DNA of 64,000 bases from an uncultured Eubacterium sp. Lineage in GTDB: Bacteria; Bacillota; Clostridia; Oscillospirales; Acutalibacteraceae. The DNA is taken from positions 186,001 through 250,000 of the forward strand of contig CAJTLP010000003.1 in the NCBI GenBank assembly GCA_910577195.1, written 5' to 3'. The translations under genes and the position numbers were made by a program. This document shows, piece by piece, positions 42,209 through 50,359 of this stretch (within the stretch, counting starts at the first letter, position 1; every line of letters starts with the position of its first letter). A model generated the notes under the pieces. That model did not search any database. It had not been told where the DNA came from and saw nothing but the letters and a program-made list of their open reading frames with translations.

Positions 42209-43705
42209 TTATAAATTAAGGAGCTTAAATACCATTTGGCTCATATCCTCTTTATCGCATACATCGGTAAATCTTACCTCTTTGTCTTTCAGTGAAGCAA
42301 GAGGCTTTGGTACATCAGCACCTGTAACTCTGTTAAGCTCATCAACCATTTCAAATTCGTCAAGCTCAGGCTTATTTCCGCCTGTTACTGCGTCAAGAAC
42401 GCTTGCTGAGAACTTATATGGTGATGCAGTTGAATCAATAACTGCAGGAATATCGTCACCTGTAGACTTTACATATTCATCATACACCTTAACTGCAACA
42501 GCAGTATGTGTATCACAGAGATAATTATACTCATCGAAATGAGATTTGATTGTAGCATCCACATTTTCTTCACTTGTATAGCCGGCATCAAAAGTTTTCT
42601 GAATCTTGGCAATAAGTTCATCGGATACAGTATATTTACCTTCTGCAGAAAGCTTATTCATCAAATCTGAAATAAGCTTATCATCTTCACCGCTCATATG
42701 ATAAAGAAGTCTTTCAAGGTTTGAAGAAATAAGAATATCCATAGACGGTGATGTTGTGGTATAGAAAGCTCTGTTTCTGTCATATGTTCCTGTCTTTAAG
42801 AAATCAGTAAGAACATTGTTTGAGTTTGATGCACAAACAAGAGTCTTGATTGGAAGACCCATCTGCTTTGCATAGTAGCCAGCAAGAATGTTACCGAAAT
42901 TACCTGTAGGTACAACAACATTGATTTCCTCGCCTGGATTGATTTTGCCCATATCAAGCATATCGCAATAGGTTGAGAAATAATAAACAATCTGCGGTAC
43001 AAGTCTGCCCCAGTTAATGGAGTTGGCAGATGAGAACATCATATTCTTCTCCGCAAGCTGAGCCTTGATTTGCGCATTGGTAAAGATAGATTTAACTGCA
43101 CTCTGTGCATCATCAAAGTTGCCGTTGATTGCACAAACTGCAACATTGTCACCTTCCTGTGTGGTCATCTGCAATTTCTGCATTGGTGAAACACCGTCAA
43201 CAGGATAGAAAACAAGAATCTTTGTATTTTCAACATTCTTGAAGCCTTCAAGAGCAGCCTTGCCTGTGTCACCTGAGGTTGCAACAAGAATAACAATTGT
43301 TTTGCCGTCAGCAGTTTTCTTTGCAGAAACAGTCATAAGATAAGGTAAAAGCTGAAGAGCCATATCCTTGAAAGCACAGGTAGGTCCGTGCCATAACTCT
43401 AAAATATTTTTATTACCGCATACATTAACAGTCGGTGCAATTTTTGATGATGAAAACTTTTCAGCAGCATAAGCACCCTCAACGCAGTAGTTAAGCTCTT
43501 CCTCTGTAAAGTCTGTTAAAAACTCTTTAAGTACAGTTTTGGCTCTGTCAATGTAAGACATAGATACCATAGATGAAATTTTATCCATTGAGAACTGTGG
43601 CATCTCAACAGGGACAAAAAGTCCGCCCTCTTCACTGATACCCTGCGCAATAGCCTGTGCAGCAGTAACTCTTATGGAATTATCTCTTGTAGATGTATAA
43701 AGCAT
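42209..43705 (-). CDS. thrC: Threonine synthase
   Basis: Converts O-phosphohomoserine to threonine with PLP. 498 residues from the ATG at 43705, which has AAGGAG seven bases upstream (the ATG at 43711 is too close to it). The PLP-binding segment is GPTCAFKDMALQLLP with the lysine, and the long fungal/type II form is shown by length and by LYTSTRDNSIRVTAAQAI at the N-terminus. It ends at a bidirectional terminator. No other threonine genes are nearby. Confidence 0.95.
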   Translation of the reverse strand: MLYTSTRDNSIRVTAAQAIAQGISEEGGLFVPVEMPQFSMDKISSMVSMSYIDRAKTVLKEFLTDFTEEELNYCVEGAYAAEKFSSSKIAPTVNVCGNKNILELWHGPTCAFKDMALQLLPYLMTVSAKKTADGKTIVILVATSGDTGKAALEGFKNVENTKILVFYPVDGVSPMQKLQMTTQEGDNVAVCAINGNFDDAQSAVKSIFTNAQIKAQLAEKNMMFSSANSINWGRLVPQIVYYFSTYCDMLDMGKINPGEEINVVVPTGNFGNILAGYYAKQMGLPIKTLVCASNSNNVLTDFLKTGTYDRNRAFYTTTSPSMDILISSNLERLLYHMSGEDDKLISDLMNKLSAEGKYTVSDELIAKIQKTFDAGYTSEENVDATIKSHFDEYNYLCDTHTAVAVKVYDEYVKSTGDDIPAVIDSTASPYKFSASVLDAVTGGNKPELDEFEMVDELNRVTGADVPKPLASLKDKEVRFTDVCDKEDMSQMVFKLLNL

Positions 43706-43761
43706 AATCATTCTCCTTAATACGAATTACGTCAACTAAAATCTTATATATTCTATAATAA

Positions 43762-44106
43762 CTAAAAGGCATTTTCAAGATGTTTTATGGAATTTATTTT
43801 ATTATCCTCTGTATAAATTTCAATTACATCAAATCTTGGCTGCAAATCAACACGGTTTGACGAAAGATAAAGCATAGCAGTTGACTTGATTTTTCTCTGC
43901 TTTGAAGAATCAACAAACTCTCTTGGCGAAGCAATGGAACGGACATCTCTTTGCTTAACCTCAACAAAGCATATGTATTTTTTATTTTTCACAATCAAAT
44001 CAATCTCGCCGAAGCGCGTTGTGTAATTGCTTTCAAGCAGCCTGTACTTTTTCTTTCTGAGATAGTTCGCCGCCTCAATCTCCCATAATTTGCCTTTATT
44101 GTTCAT
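43762..44106 (-). CDS. UPF0102 (YraN-type) endonuclease-like protein
   Basis: 114 residues with the YraN pattern: N-terminal KGKLWEIEAANYLRKKKY and the restriction-endonuclease-like core GEIDLIVKNKKYICFVEVKQR, which supplies D, E and K. It is a PD-(D/E)XK fold of unproven activity, usually near rnhB. Start overlaps the next-upstream nuclease-like gene by eleven bases. Confidence 0.9.
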   Translation of the reverse strand: MNNKGKLWEIEAANYLRKKKYRLLESNYTTRFGEIDLIVKNKKYICFVEVKQRDVRSIASPREFVDSSKQRKIKSTAMLYLSSNRVDLQPRFDVIEIYTEDNKINSIKHLENAF

Positions 44107-45274
44107 TACATTCTCTCTGTATTTTTTCTAACAACTGCTCTTCCCACAACAGAACCTTATCAACAGACTCAATTAATTTGTTTTCAATTTCTGTTTTTGA
44201 CGAATTCTCAAAGTCAAGGTCAAAAGTAAATTTCTTCAAACGCTTATATTTAAAATTCGTTCTGTTGTTATCTTTTGGAGATAGTTCGTCAATAATAGGC
44301 TGCATTAATTTAATTGTTTCGTCAGGAACACTTTTTCCTCCCAATTCGAAAGCAATATCAATTTTATTATCACTAACATTAATCCAATACAAATAGGGAT
44401 ATATGTTGCTCCAAGAGCTTACTGTATCATCTAAGCTTGGCAAGTAATTACTCATATTACTTGTATGAAAGCGGACACCACTACCAGGATAAATAATTTT
44501 TCCACAGGCATCAAGATTACTTAAGGTTTCAAAAACAATATTCTTAACTATATCCTTATAATCAATACGGTTTTCATATATTAAGTCCAAAGCTTTTTTA
44601 TGCTTATTATAAATCTTATTACAGATTTCGATTAATTGCTGATCCTCCACAATATCTCTCCTCACAACATCAACATAATTATTTATCATCAGCTCAACAT
44701 CCGGTAAAAGCTCTGTTGCGTCCTTTATATCATTAAGAACGTCAACAATATCACTGTAAGTAAGCACGCACCAATTATCGGTATCGCTGGGCAGTAAACC
44801 GTCAGGAGTTAAAAATATGTAAATTTTATTATAATCCTGATATGCTTTTTCAAGAATTTTTCTGTACCTGTTAAGCTGATTGCTGTGCTCGTGTGAACCA
44901 ACCTTGTTTTCTATCGCAATAACTGTTTTTTCATCATCTGATACTAACATCACATCTATATTATTCCACTCACGATAGATATTGAAGCTGTAAAAATCGA
45001 GAAGCAGAGTTTCAAATACATCAAATTTACCATTCAAATTCTTTTCAATAAATTTCTGCATAACCTTTTTTACAAACTTATCACCTAAACCGTGATTTTC
45101 ATTTGCATCAAACAGCCACGCAAGCATATTGCTGTGTCGTATCTCTGTTCTTGAGATTTTCAGAACATCAAATATATTAAATTTTTCTGTCCACATACTG
45201 AGCTCATCTAAACAGTCAATATCCAAAAGGAAATTCTGAAGAGCTTCTTCGTCAGTCAATTCTTTCATACGCAT
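44096..45274 (-). CDS. PD-(D/E)XK nuclease superfamily protein
   Basis: 392 residues. N-terminal half has EIRHSNMLAWLFDANENHGLG (residues 44-64) and the nuclease core D107 with E122-N-K124 (IENKVG), the D...ExK signature of the superfamily (PF14281-like). The rest (about 190-392) is helical with no motif I recognise. It is wedged between rnhB and yraN, which normally lie close together. Its relatives are often single, mobile, defence-island-type genes of unknown role. Start at 45274, with weak SD (AGTAGAG). Overlaps yraN by eleven bases. Confidence 0.72.
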   Translation of the reverse strand: MRMKELTDEEALQNFLLDIDCLDELSMWTEKFNIFDVLKISRTEIRHSNMLAWLFDANENHGLGDKFVKKVMQKFIEKNLNGKFDVFETLLLDFYSFNIYREWNNIDVMLVSDDEKTVIAIENKVGSHEHSNQLNRYRKILEKAYQDYNKIYIFLTPDGLLPSDTDNWCVLTYSDIVDVLNDIKDATELLPDVELMINNYVDVVRRDIVEDQQLIEICNKIYNKHKKALDLIYENRIDYKDIVKNIVFETLSNLDACGKIIYPGSGVRFHTSNMSNYLPSLDDTVSSWSNIYPYLYWINVSDNKIDIAFELGGKSVPDETIKLMQPIIDELSPKDNNRTNFKYKRLKKFTFDLDFENSSKTEIENKLIESVDKVLLWEEQLLEKIQRECNEQ

Positions 45275-45282
45275 ATATTTCT

Positions 45283-45882
45283 CTACTTAAATAACTTTTT
45301 CAAAAATGTTTTTCTGTGAATTGGGGAAATGCCGTATTTTTCAAGCATTTCATAATGAAGCTTTGTGCCATATCCCTTATGCTTTTCAAACTGATACTCA
45401 GGATATTTCCCCGCCATTTCAAGCATATAACGGTCACGGCTGACCTTTGCAATAATGGATGCAGTGGCAATATTGGCACTTTTGGAATCGCCCTTTACAA
45501 TGGTCTGCTCGGCAATATCGAGACCTGGCTTTTTATTGCCGTCAACAAGAGCAATATCAGGTTTGATTTCAAGACCTGCAACTGCTCGTCTCATTGCAAG
45601 AAAGGTAGCCTGTAAAATATTTATTTCATCAATTTCCTGTTCACTTGCTATGCCTATGCTATAACAGACACATTCATCAATGATTTTATCAAAAAGCAAA
45701 TCTCTTTTCTTTTCGGAAATCTTTTTTGAATCATTAACGCCCTCAACAATATGCCCTTTCGGAAGAATAACGGCAGCAGCATAAACCGGTCCTGCAAGGG
45801 GTCCTCTGCCTGCCTCGTCGATTCCGCAGATAACCTCAAAACCGCTGTTGAGCGCGGCATTTTCATATTCAAGCCAATCCAT
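45283..45882 (-). CDS. rnhB: Ribonuclease HII
   Basis: 199 residues. N-terminal active site GIDEAGRGPLAGPVYAAAVIL with D and E, then DSKKISEKKR and a second acidic site LVDGNKKPGL, and the HKGYGTKLHYE end. It removes RNA from RNA-DNA hybrids and single ribonucleotides. I take the ATG at 45882, which lies just after the rbgA stop. Confidence 0.96.
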   Translation of the reverse strand: MDWLEYENAALNSGFEVICGIDEAGRGPLAGPVYAAAVILPKGHIVEGVNDSKKISEKKRDLLFDKIIDECVCYSIGIASEQEIDEINILQATFLAMRRAVAGLEIKPDIALVDGNKKPGLDIAEQTIVKGDSKSANIATASIIAKVSRDRYMLEMAGKYPEYQFEKHKGYGTKLHYEMLEKYGISPIHRKTFLKKLFK

Positions 45883-45884
45883 AA

Positions 45885-46748
45885 TCACGGCAGCTCCAGC
45901 GTAATTTTGCCGAGCCTTCCTCCTCTGAATTCATCACAAAGCATTACTGCTGTGCGTTCGTAGTCAATCTCTCCGCCTTTGATAAGGAAACCTCTTTTTT
46001 TACCAATCATTTCAAGGATTTCCCAGCCCTGCAAACCGCCAATATCTTCAAGCTTATAACGGTCTAAAATGGACTGCGGACGCGTTTTTGCAAGCACATC
46101 AAGCAGACGGCAGGACAGAGTTTCAATATCCGTTACTTCATCCTTAACAGCACCTGTAAATGCCAGTTTATCGCCAACCTCAGGATCATCAAATTTAGGC
46201 CAAAGCACACCCGGAGTATCGAGAAGTTCTATTCCCTTACCGACAACAAACCACTGCTGCTGGCGTGTTACACCTGCTTTATCTGCAACCTTAGCCTTTG
46301 CATTCCCTGCCATTCGGTTGATGAAAGAAGATTTACCTGTATTCGGTATACCAACTACCATTAACCTCAGAGCTTTACCATTCATACCTTTTGAAGCATT
46401 TTTTTCAATCTTTTTTGACAGAGCTTTCTGCACTGTGGGGATAAAATGATTCAGCCCCTTGCCTGTCCTGCAGTCTACCGCAAGAGCGTACATATTTCTG
46501 GATTTATAATAATCAATCCACATTTTTGTAGCATTGGAATCGGCAATATCACATTTATTAAGCAGAACAATTCTCGGCTTTCCCTTAATTAAATTATTGA
46601 GTTCAGGATTTGACGAGCTGTAAGGAATACGGGAATCCACAAGCTCTACAACACCGTCAACAAGATTAAGGCTTTCTTTAATGATCCGGCGTGTTTTAGC
46701 CATATGTCCCGGAAACCACTGAACGGTTTGTTTTTGAAAATCAGCCAT
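45885..46748 (-). CDS. rbgA: Ribosome biogenesis GTPase RbgA/YlqF
   Basis: 287 residues. It begins with the WFPGHMAKTRR signature and the circularly permuted GTPase order: G4 (LLNKCDIAD) before G1 (VVGIPNTGKSSFINRM) and G3 (LLDTPGVLWPKF). YlqF helps late 50S assembly. First gene of the operon with rnhB, the nuclease-like gene and yraN; it has a promoter at 46775-46803. Confidence 0.95.
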   Translation of the reverse strand: MADFQKQTVQWFPGHMAKTRRIIKESLNLVDGVVELVDSRIPYSSSNPELNNLIKGKPRIVLLNKCDIADSNATKMWIDYYKSRNMYALAVDCRTGKGLNHFIPTVQKALSKKIEKNASKGMNGKALRLMVVGIPNTGKSSFINRMAGNAKAKVADKAGVTRQQQWFVVGKGIELLDTPGVLWPKFDDPEVGDKLAFTGAVKDEVTDIETLSCRLLDVLAKTRPQSILDRYKLEDIGGLQGWEILEMIGKKRGFLIKGGEIDYERTAVMLCDEFRGGRLGKITLELP

Positions 46749-46774
46749 AATATCCTCCTGTTATAATTTATTAA

Positions 46775-46803
46775 ATTATACTAAAATAAAAGAAAAAAAG
46801 CAA
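46775..46803 (-). promoter_or_regulatory. Promoter of the rbgA operon
   Basis: Minus-strand TTGCTT, 17 bases, TATAAT, about 27 bases upstream of the rbgA ATG. The strong AGGAGG site lies between. Confidence 0.65.
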
Positions 46804-46826
46804 GTAAACATTATATTATATCAAAT

Positions 46827-46861
46827 AAAAACGGACTGCACAAAATCGATGTGCAATCCGT
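46827..46861 (-). terminator. Terminator after the secreted subtilisin
   Basis: ACGGA-x-TGCACA / TGTGCA-x-TCCGT stem with one mismatch and a 7-base loop, followed by a T-rich minus-strand tail. It lies six bases after the stop. Confidence 0.85.
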
Positions 46862-46866
46862 AAAAA

Positions 46867-49002
46867 TTAATATTTTTCTGCTGCCTGTCTGATAATAGCG
46901 TAATCCTTCGCATTGACAATACCGTCCTTATTGATATCAAAAAGCGCAGTTGAATCAAAGCGTCCGAAAATATCAAAGCCTGATGTCTGTGGTTTTCTGT
47001 TTATATAATAGCTGTCCCATAAAAATAAAATTTCATCAGGTGATTCCAAAATTGAATCGCTGTTATCACTCAGCGTATAAACAAATTTACCATTCATAAT
47101 TTTATCAAAAAAGAAGTTCTGATTGATAAAATTATAGTTTATAATATTTTCACAGCCTTCAAAGGCTTTATTATAACGGCTGGTCAGATAATCCTTAGCT
47201 CCAATCTGTGCAATGATTAAAGAGGTACAATTTTTGAACATACCGGTATATGTTGTAGTATCAAGAGGCATAATTACTTCTTTTAGATTCCGGCAATTCT
47301 GGAATGAATATCTACCGCAGATTGTAACTCCGGGTGCTACAACCTTTTTAAGGTTAGGGCAATTTGAAAAGGCATACTGCCCTATTTGCTTAACTGAATC
47401 AGGAAGAACTATAATCTCAGCAGACTTATTCCCCGAAAAGCAAAAATCACCTATTTTTTTAACCGATGCTCCTTCAATTGTTTCAGGAATATAAATGGTT
47501 TTATCATCTACGCGACAGTACTTTATTGTATTTGCGGCTGATGAAAAGCAGTAGTCATTGTTATCGTAATCAGGTACAGTTATATGAAGCAGCTCACTTT
47601 TTTTCTTATTTTCAGAATATGCAACTGCATTTATAACATACTTGTCATCAAGGGAAACGGTTGTTCCGCTTTCATATCTGTGATGATATTGCAGACAATC
47701 TGTATCAATAGGATAAACCGTATCTCCACCGGAACTCAGATAATAATAAATGTTCGCACCATTATCACAGGAAAAAGTAATGTCACTGCACCCTGTTTGC
47801 TGGTTTTCAGTTACAGTGTAATCCAGCTTTACCGACGGCAGCTCCTTACCGGTAATCGACTTTATAGCAGCATAAGCATCAGGCATATTGCGTGAGGTAT
47901 TGTCTTCATTGGGTGACATTTCTGTATTCTGAATACTGCGCTTAATCTCAATCAAGGATAATTTTGGATTAACGGAAAGAATATCAGCAACAATTGAGGT
48001 AAACATCGGCGCTGCGGCTGATGTTCCGCCCCAGTAAACGTCCTCGCTTCTGAAATTTGTTCTTACAGATGTACCTGTAACATAGCTGAAAATCCCTGTG
48101 CCATAATTACTTGTAGGCGACAGCGCCCTTGAAGCAGTCATATTACCAATGGCAAGAACCTCAGCATATTCGGCAGGATATTGATTATAAAGAGATAAGT
48201 TTTTACCATCATTGCCTGCTGATGCAACAAATATCACACCTTTAGCTGACGCACTGATAATCGCATTGTGCAGGCTGATATCACCGTTTTCGTCGCCAAA
48301 GCTCATATTTATTATTTTGCACCCATCACTGACCGCTTTTTTTACTGCTGCGGTTGCCGCTTCTGCCCCTATAGTGGTACCATTACCGGCCTTATAGGAA
48401 TAAATCTTAACATTATCAGGTGTATTGTAAAAGATTGTTCCGACCACATATGAGCCATGAGAATCTTCATCAGGCAGAGAGTCGTATCCGCCGACCAGTC
48501 TGTCCCCCATAAGCTCACTGTTCTCTGCTCCGGTATCAATTACACCGATTTTTATTTCAGGCAAATCATCATAATATGTATTAATTAATTTTAATGCATC
48601 GTCAATATTACTGTTCGCAGTGCCATAACATTTTGTATCTGACAAGGCAGGTGCAGCATCTGTTTTCATAGCAGTTTCACGTTTAACAGAATCAACATAA
48701 TCAAGCGCATTATAATAATTATATGCGTCAAGCAAGTCTTCTTCATTTTTAAACTGAAGAAAATATGTATTTTCATACCCGGATGCCACGTCAACAGCAT
48801 TAAGTAAATCAATTTTCTTTTTACTTCTGACAATTAATCTGTTCGTAACTTCCCCATCAAATTCAGATAACTGCCGCCAGAAATTATCAATTTCCCTTTT
48901 CCTCATCAACTGATTTGTGTTCATTGTAATACAGCTGAATCCGATAGTCAGACTTGACAAAACAATCACTGCAGACAGTACAATTGATACAGTCTTTCTC
49001 AT
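46867..49002 (-). CDS. Secreted subtilisin-like (S8) protease with LRR_5 repeats and dockerin-like end
   Basis: 711 residues. An N-terminal hydrophobic segment (VSIVLSAVIVLSSLTIGF) serves as signal or anchor. The S8 catalytic triad is D156 (GVIDTG), H182 (DSHGSYVVG) and S328 (GGTSAAAP), with oxyanion N264. Two to four BspA-type leucine-rich repeats follow (about 500-610, CNSxxLxKVVAPG-type), and the last residues hold one calcium-binding motif, DINKDGIVNAKDYAIIRQ, like half a dockerin. A propeptide-like section lies before residue 150. It has its own promoter. A surface or cellulosome-like protease is inferred. Confidence 0.85.
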   Translation of the reverse strand: MRKTVSIVLSAVIVLSSLTIGFSCITMNTNQLMRKREIDNFWRQLSEFDGEVTNRLIVRSKKKIDLLNAVDVASGYENTYFLQFKNEEDLLDAYNYYNALDYVDSVKRETAMKTDAAPALSDTKCYGTANSNIDDALKLINTYYDDLPEIKIGVIDTGAENSELMGDRLVGGYDSLPDEDSHGSYVVGTIFYNTPDNVKIYSYKAGNGTTIGAEAATAAVKKAVSDGCKIINMSFGDENGDISLHNAIISASAKGVIFVASAGNDGKNLSLYNQYPAEYAEVLAIGNMTASRALSPTSNYGTGIFSYVTGTSVRTNFRSEDVYWGGTSAAAPMFTSIVADILSVNPKLSLIEIKRSIQNTEMSPNEDNTSRNMPDAYAAIKSITGKELPSVKLDYTVTENQQTGCSDITFSCDNGANIYYYLSSGGDTVYPIDTDCLQYHHRYESGTTVSLDDKYVINAVAYSENKKKSELLHITVPDYDNNDYCFSSAANTIKYCRVDDKTIYIPETIEGASVKKIGDFCFSGNKSAEIIVLPDSVKQIGQYAFSNCPNLKKVVAPGVTICGRYSFQNCRNLKEVIMPLDTTTYTGMFKNCTSLIIAQIGAKDYLTSRYNKAFEGCENIINYNFINQNFFFDKIMNGKFVYTLSDNSDSILESPDEILFLWDSYYINRKPQTSGFDIFGRFDSTALFDINKDGIVNAKDYAIIRQAAEKY

Positions 49003-49055
49003 TACAATACAACCCTTACTTTTTTCACAAAATTCTGAGCAAAATATATAATAAT

Positions 49056-49085
49056 ATTATATGCATTGTACAATAAAAAAGTCAA
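49056..49085 (-). promoter_or_regulatory. Sigma-A type promoter of the subtilisin gene
   Basis: Minus-strand TTGACT, 18 bases, TATAAT, about 54 bases upstream of the ATG at 49002. Confidence 0.65.
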
Positions 49086-49128
49086 GAGTTTGTTAAATAT
49101 TTATCAATTAAAAATAGAAAATAAAATG

Positions 49129-49163
49129 AAAAGCCACACAAGATAGACTCTTGCATGGCTTTT
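49129..49163 (-). terminator. Terminator after rplS
   Basis: AAAAGCCA outer stem with CAAGA/TCTTG inner stem; two-base internal mismatch, T-rich ends. It lies 21 bases after the rplS stop. Confidence 0.75.
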
Positions 49164-49183
49164 TGTTGATTATTAAAAATAGA

Positions 49184-49528
49184 TTACTGAATATTTTCCT
49201 TAACCTTTGCAGCCTTACCAACACGGTCGCGAAGATAATAAAGCTTAGCACGGCGAACCTTACCTGAACGAACAACCTGTACATCAACTACATTTGGTGA
49301 ATGCATTGGGAAAACTCTTTCAACACCTACACCGTATGATAAACGGCGAACTGTAAATGTCTTTGAAATACCTGAACCCTTAATAGCAATAACTGTACCC
49401 TCAAACATCTGGATTCTTTCACGAGAACCCTCACGAATGTTTACAGATACCTTTACTGTATCACCGATATTGAACTTTGGAAGTTCTGCTTTAATGCTGT
49501 CTTTTTCAATTAACTTAAGTGCGTCCAT
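49184..49528 (-). CDS. rplS: Ribosomal protein bL19
   Basis: 114 residues with the typical L19 core: FNIGDTVKVSVNIREGSRER, FEGTVIAIKGSGISKTFTVRRLSYGVGVER, and KVRRAKLYYLRDRVGKAA. It lies at the interface of the ribosomal subunits. It is a single-gene unit with a structured leader, a consensus promoter (49655-49683), SD AGGAGG, and its own terminator. Confidence 0.98.
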   Translation of the reverse strand: MDALKLIEKDSIKAELPKFNIGDTVKVSVNIREGSRERIQMFEGTVIAIKGSGISKTFTVRRLSYGVGVERVFPMHSPNVVDVQVVRSGKVRRAKLYYLRDRVGKAAKVKENIQ

Positions 49529-49539
49529 TTTTCTTCCTC

Positions 49540-49648
49540 CTAATTTTTTATGAGATGTTCATATCAATTACTGAAAGCGGACCATCTTCTTAAATGCTCA
49601 CACATTGGGCATCATAACGCGTTGCAAGAGATACAACGGAATAAATGC
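49540..49648 (-). promoter_or_regulatory. Structured 5' leader of rplS (possible L19 leader)
   Basis: About 110 bases lie between the promoter and the SD. The transcript can form a 7-bp hairpin CGTTGTA-TCTCT-TGCAACG and a second smaller stem around ATGC...GCAT. Firmicutes are known to have an autoregulatory L19 leader RNA; this one has the right place and size, but I cannot confirm the consensus. Confidence 0.45.
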
Positions 49649-49654
49649 TGAAAT

Positions 49655-49683
49655 ATAATAACATACTTGTGTGAAAAATGCAA
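49655..49683 (-). promoter_or_regulatory. Sigma-A promoter of rplS
   Basis: Minus-strand TTGCAT, 17 bases, TATTAT. The upstream AAAACAC-TTGCAT core is also seen at the secG promoter. Confidence 0.75.
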
Positions 49684-49690
49684 GTGTTTT

Positions 49691-50359
49691 TTACCTGAAT
49701 TCTTTATAATTTTTATCAAGCAGATTCATTCTTGATATACTTTTCCACTCATAGTCCATATCAATGAGTCTTATGATTGTATCAAACAGCAGTGAAGGAT
49801 TCAGATTTTTTTCAGTTCCTGCCATAAGTCTTACATTAAGCACAATTATATCATCTCTTATTGAAACTGAAAATCTGTCAATAAACTTTTTAATATCTGT
49901 TTCCTTGAGGACTCTTTTTCTCCCCTGCTTTCCCTTTTTCAAAGCAAGTATCTCTTCACTTTCAAGAACCTCTTTAATTTTTTCGAGAGCAGTCTCATTA
50001 TCGTTAAACTGAAATTTATAAACATAATCAGAGTAAGCAATCTCACTGCAGTCACGAAAATCATCGTAAACATCAATGATTCTTAAATCAGCAGGCAGAG
50101 CATCATTCATACGTTTTTTTATTTCTTTATTGCTTATTTCCCCAATAACCCTTATATCAACACTTTCACAAAGGCTTTCAACACCCAGTGAAAGCGGAAG
50201 TGAAAAGCTCATATACGCATGAGGATTAAAGCCTTCCGTATACCAAAGCGGAATACCGGCACGGTTAAAAGCTCTTGCCATTGCCCTGTTGATATCAAGA
50301 TGGCTTATATATTTCAATCGTCCCTCTTTTGAAAAACGGAGTCTAACCTCTCGCATCAC
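49691..50359 (-). CDS. TIGR03936-family radical-SAM-associated protein (DUF2344)
   Basis: 222 residues. The N-terminus REVRLRFSKEGRLKYISHLDINRAM and GIPLWYTEGFNPHAYMSFSLPLSLGVES are the family pattern. It nearly always sits after a TIGR03960 radical SAM protein, as here, with a 17-base overlap. The pair's reaction is unknown; a role in RNA or cofactor modification is suggested by neighbours in other genomes (rng, rplU), but those are absent here. Confidence 0.87.
   Translation of the reverse strand: MMREVRLRFSKEGRLKYISHLDINRAMARAFNRAGIPLWYTEGFNPHAYMSFSLPLSLGVESLCESVDIRVIGEISNKEIKKRMNDALPADLRIIDVYDDFRDCSEIAYSDYVYKFQFNDNETALEKIKEVLESEEILALKKGKQGRKRVLKETDIKKFIDRFSVSIRDDIIVLNVRLMAGTEKNLNPSLLFDTIIRLIDMDYEWKSISRMNLLDKNYKEFR

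Noticed and set aside
43712..43761. T-box or riboswitch ahead of thrC
   Set aside because: The gap to yraN is only about 50 bases and lacks space for such a leader.
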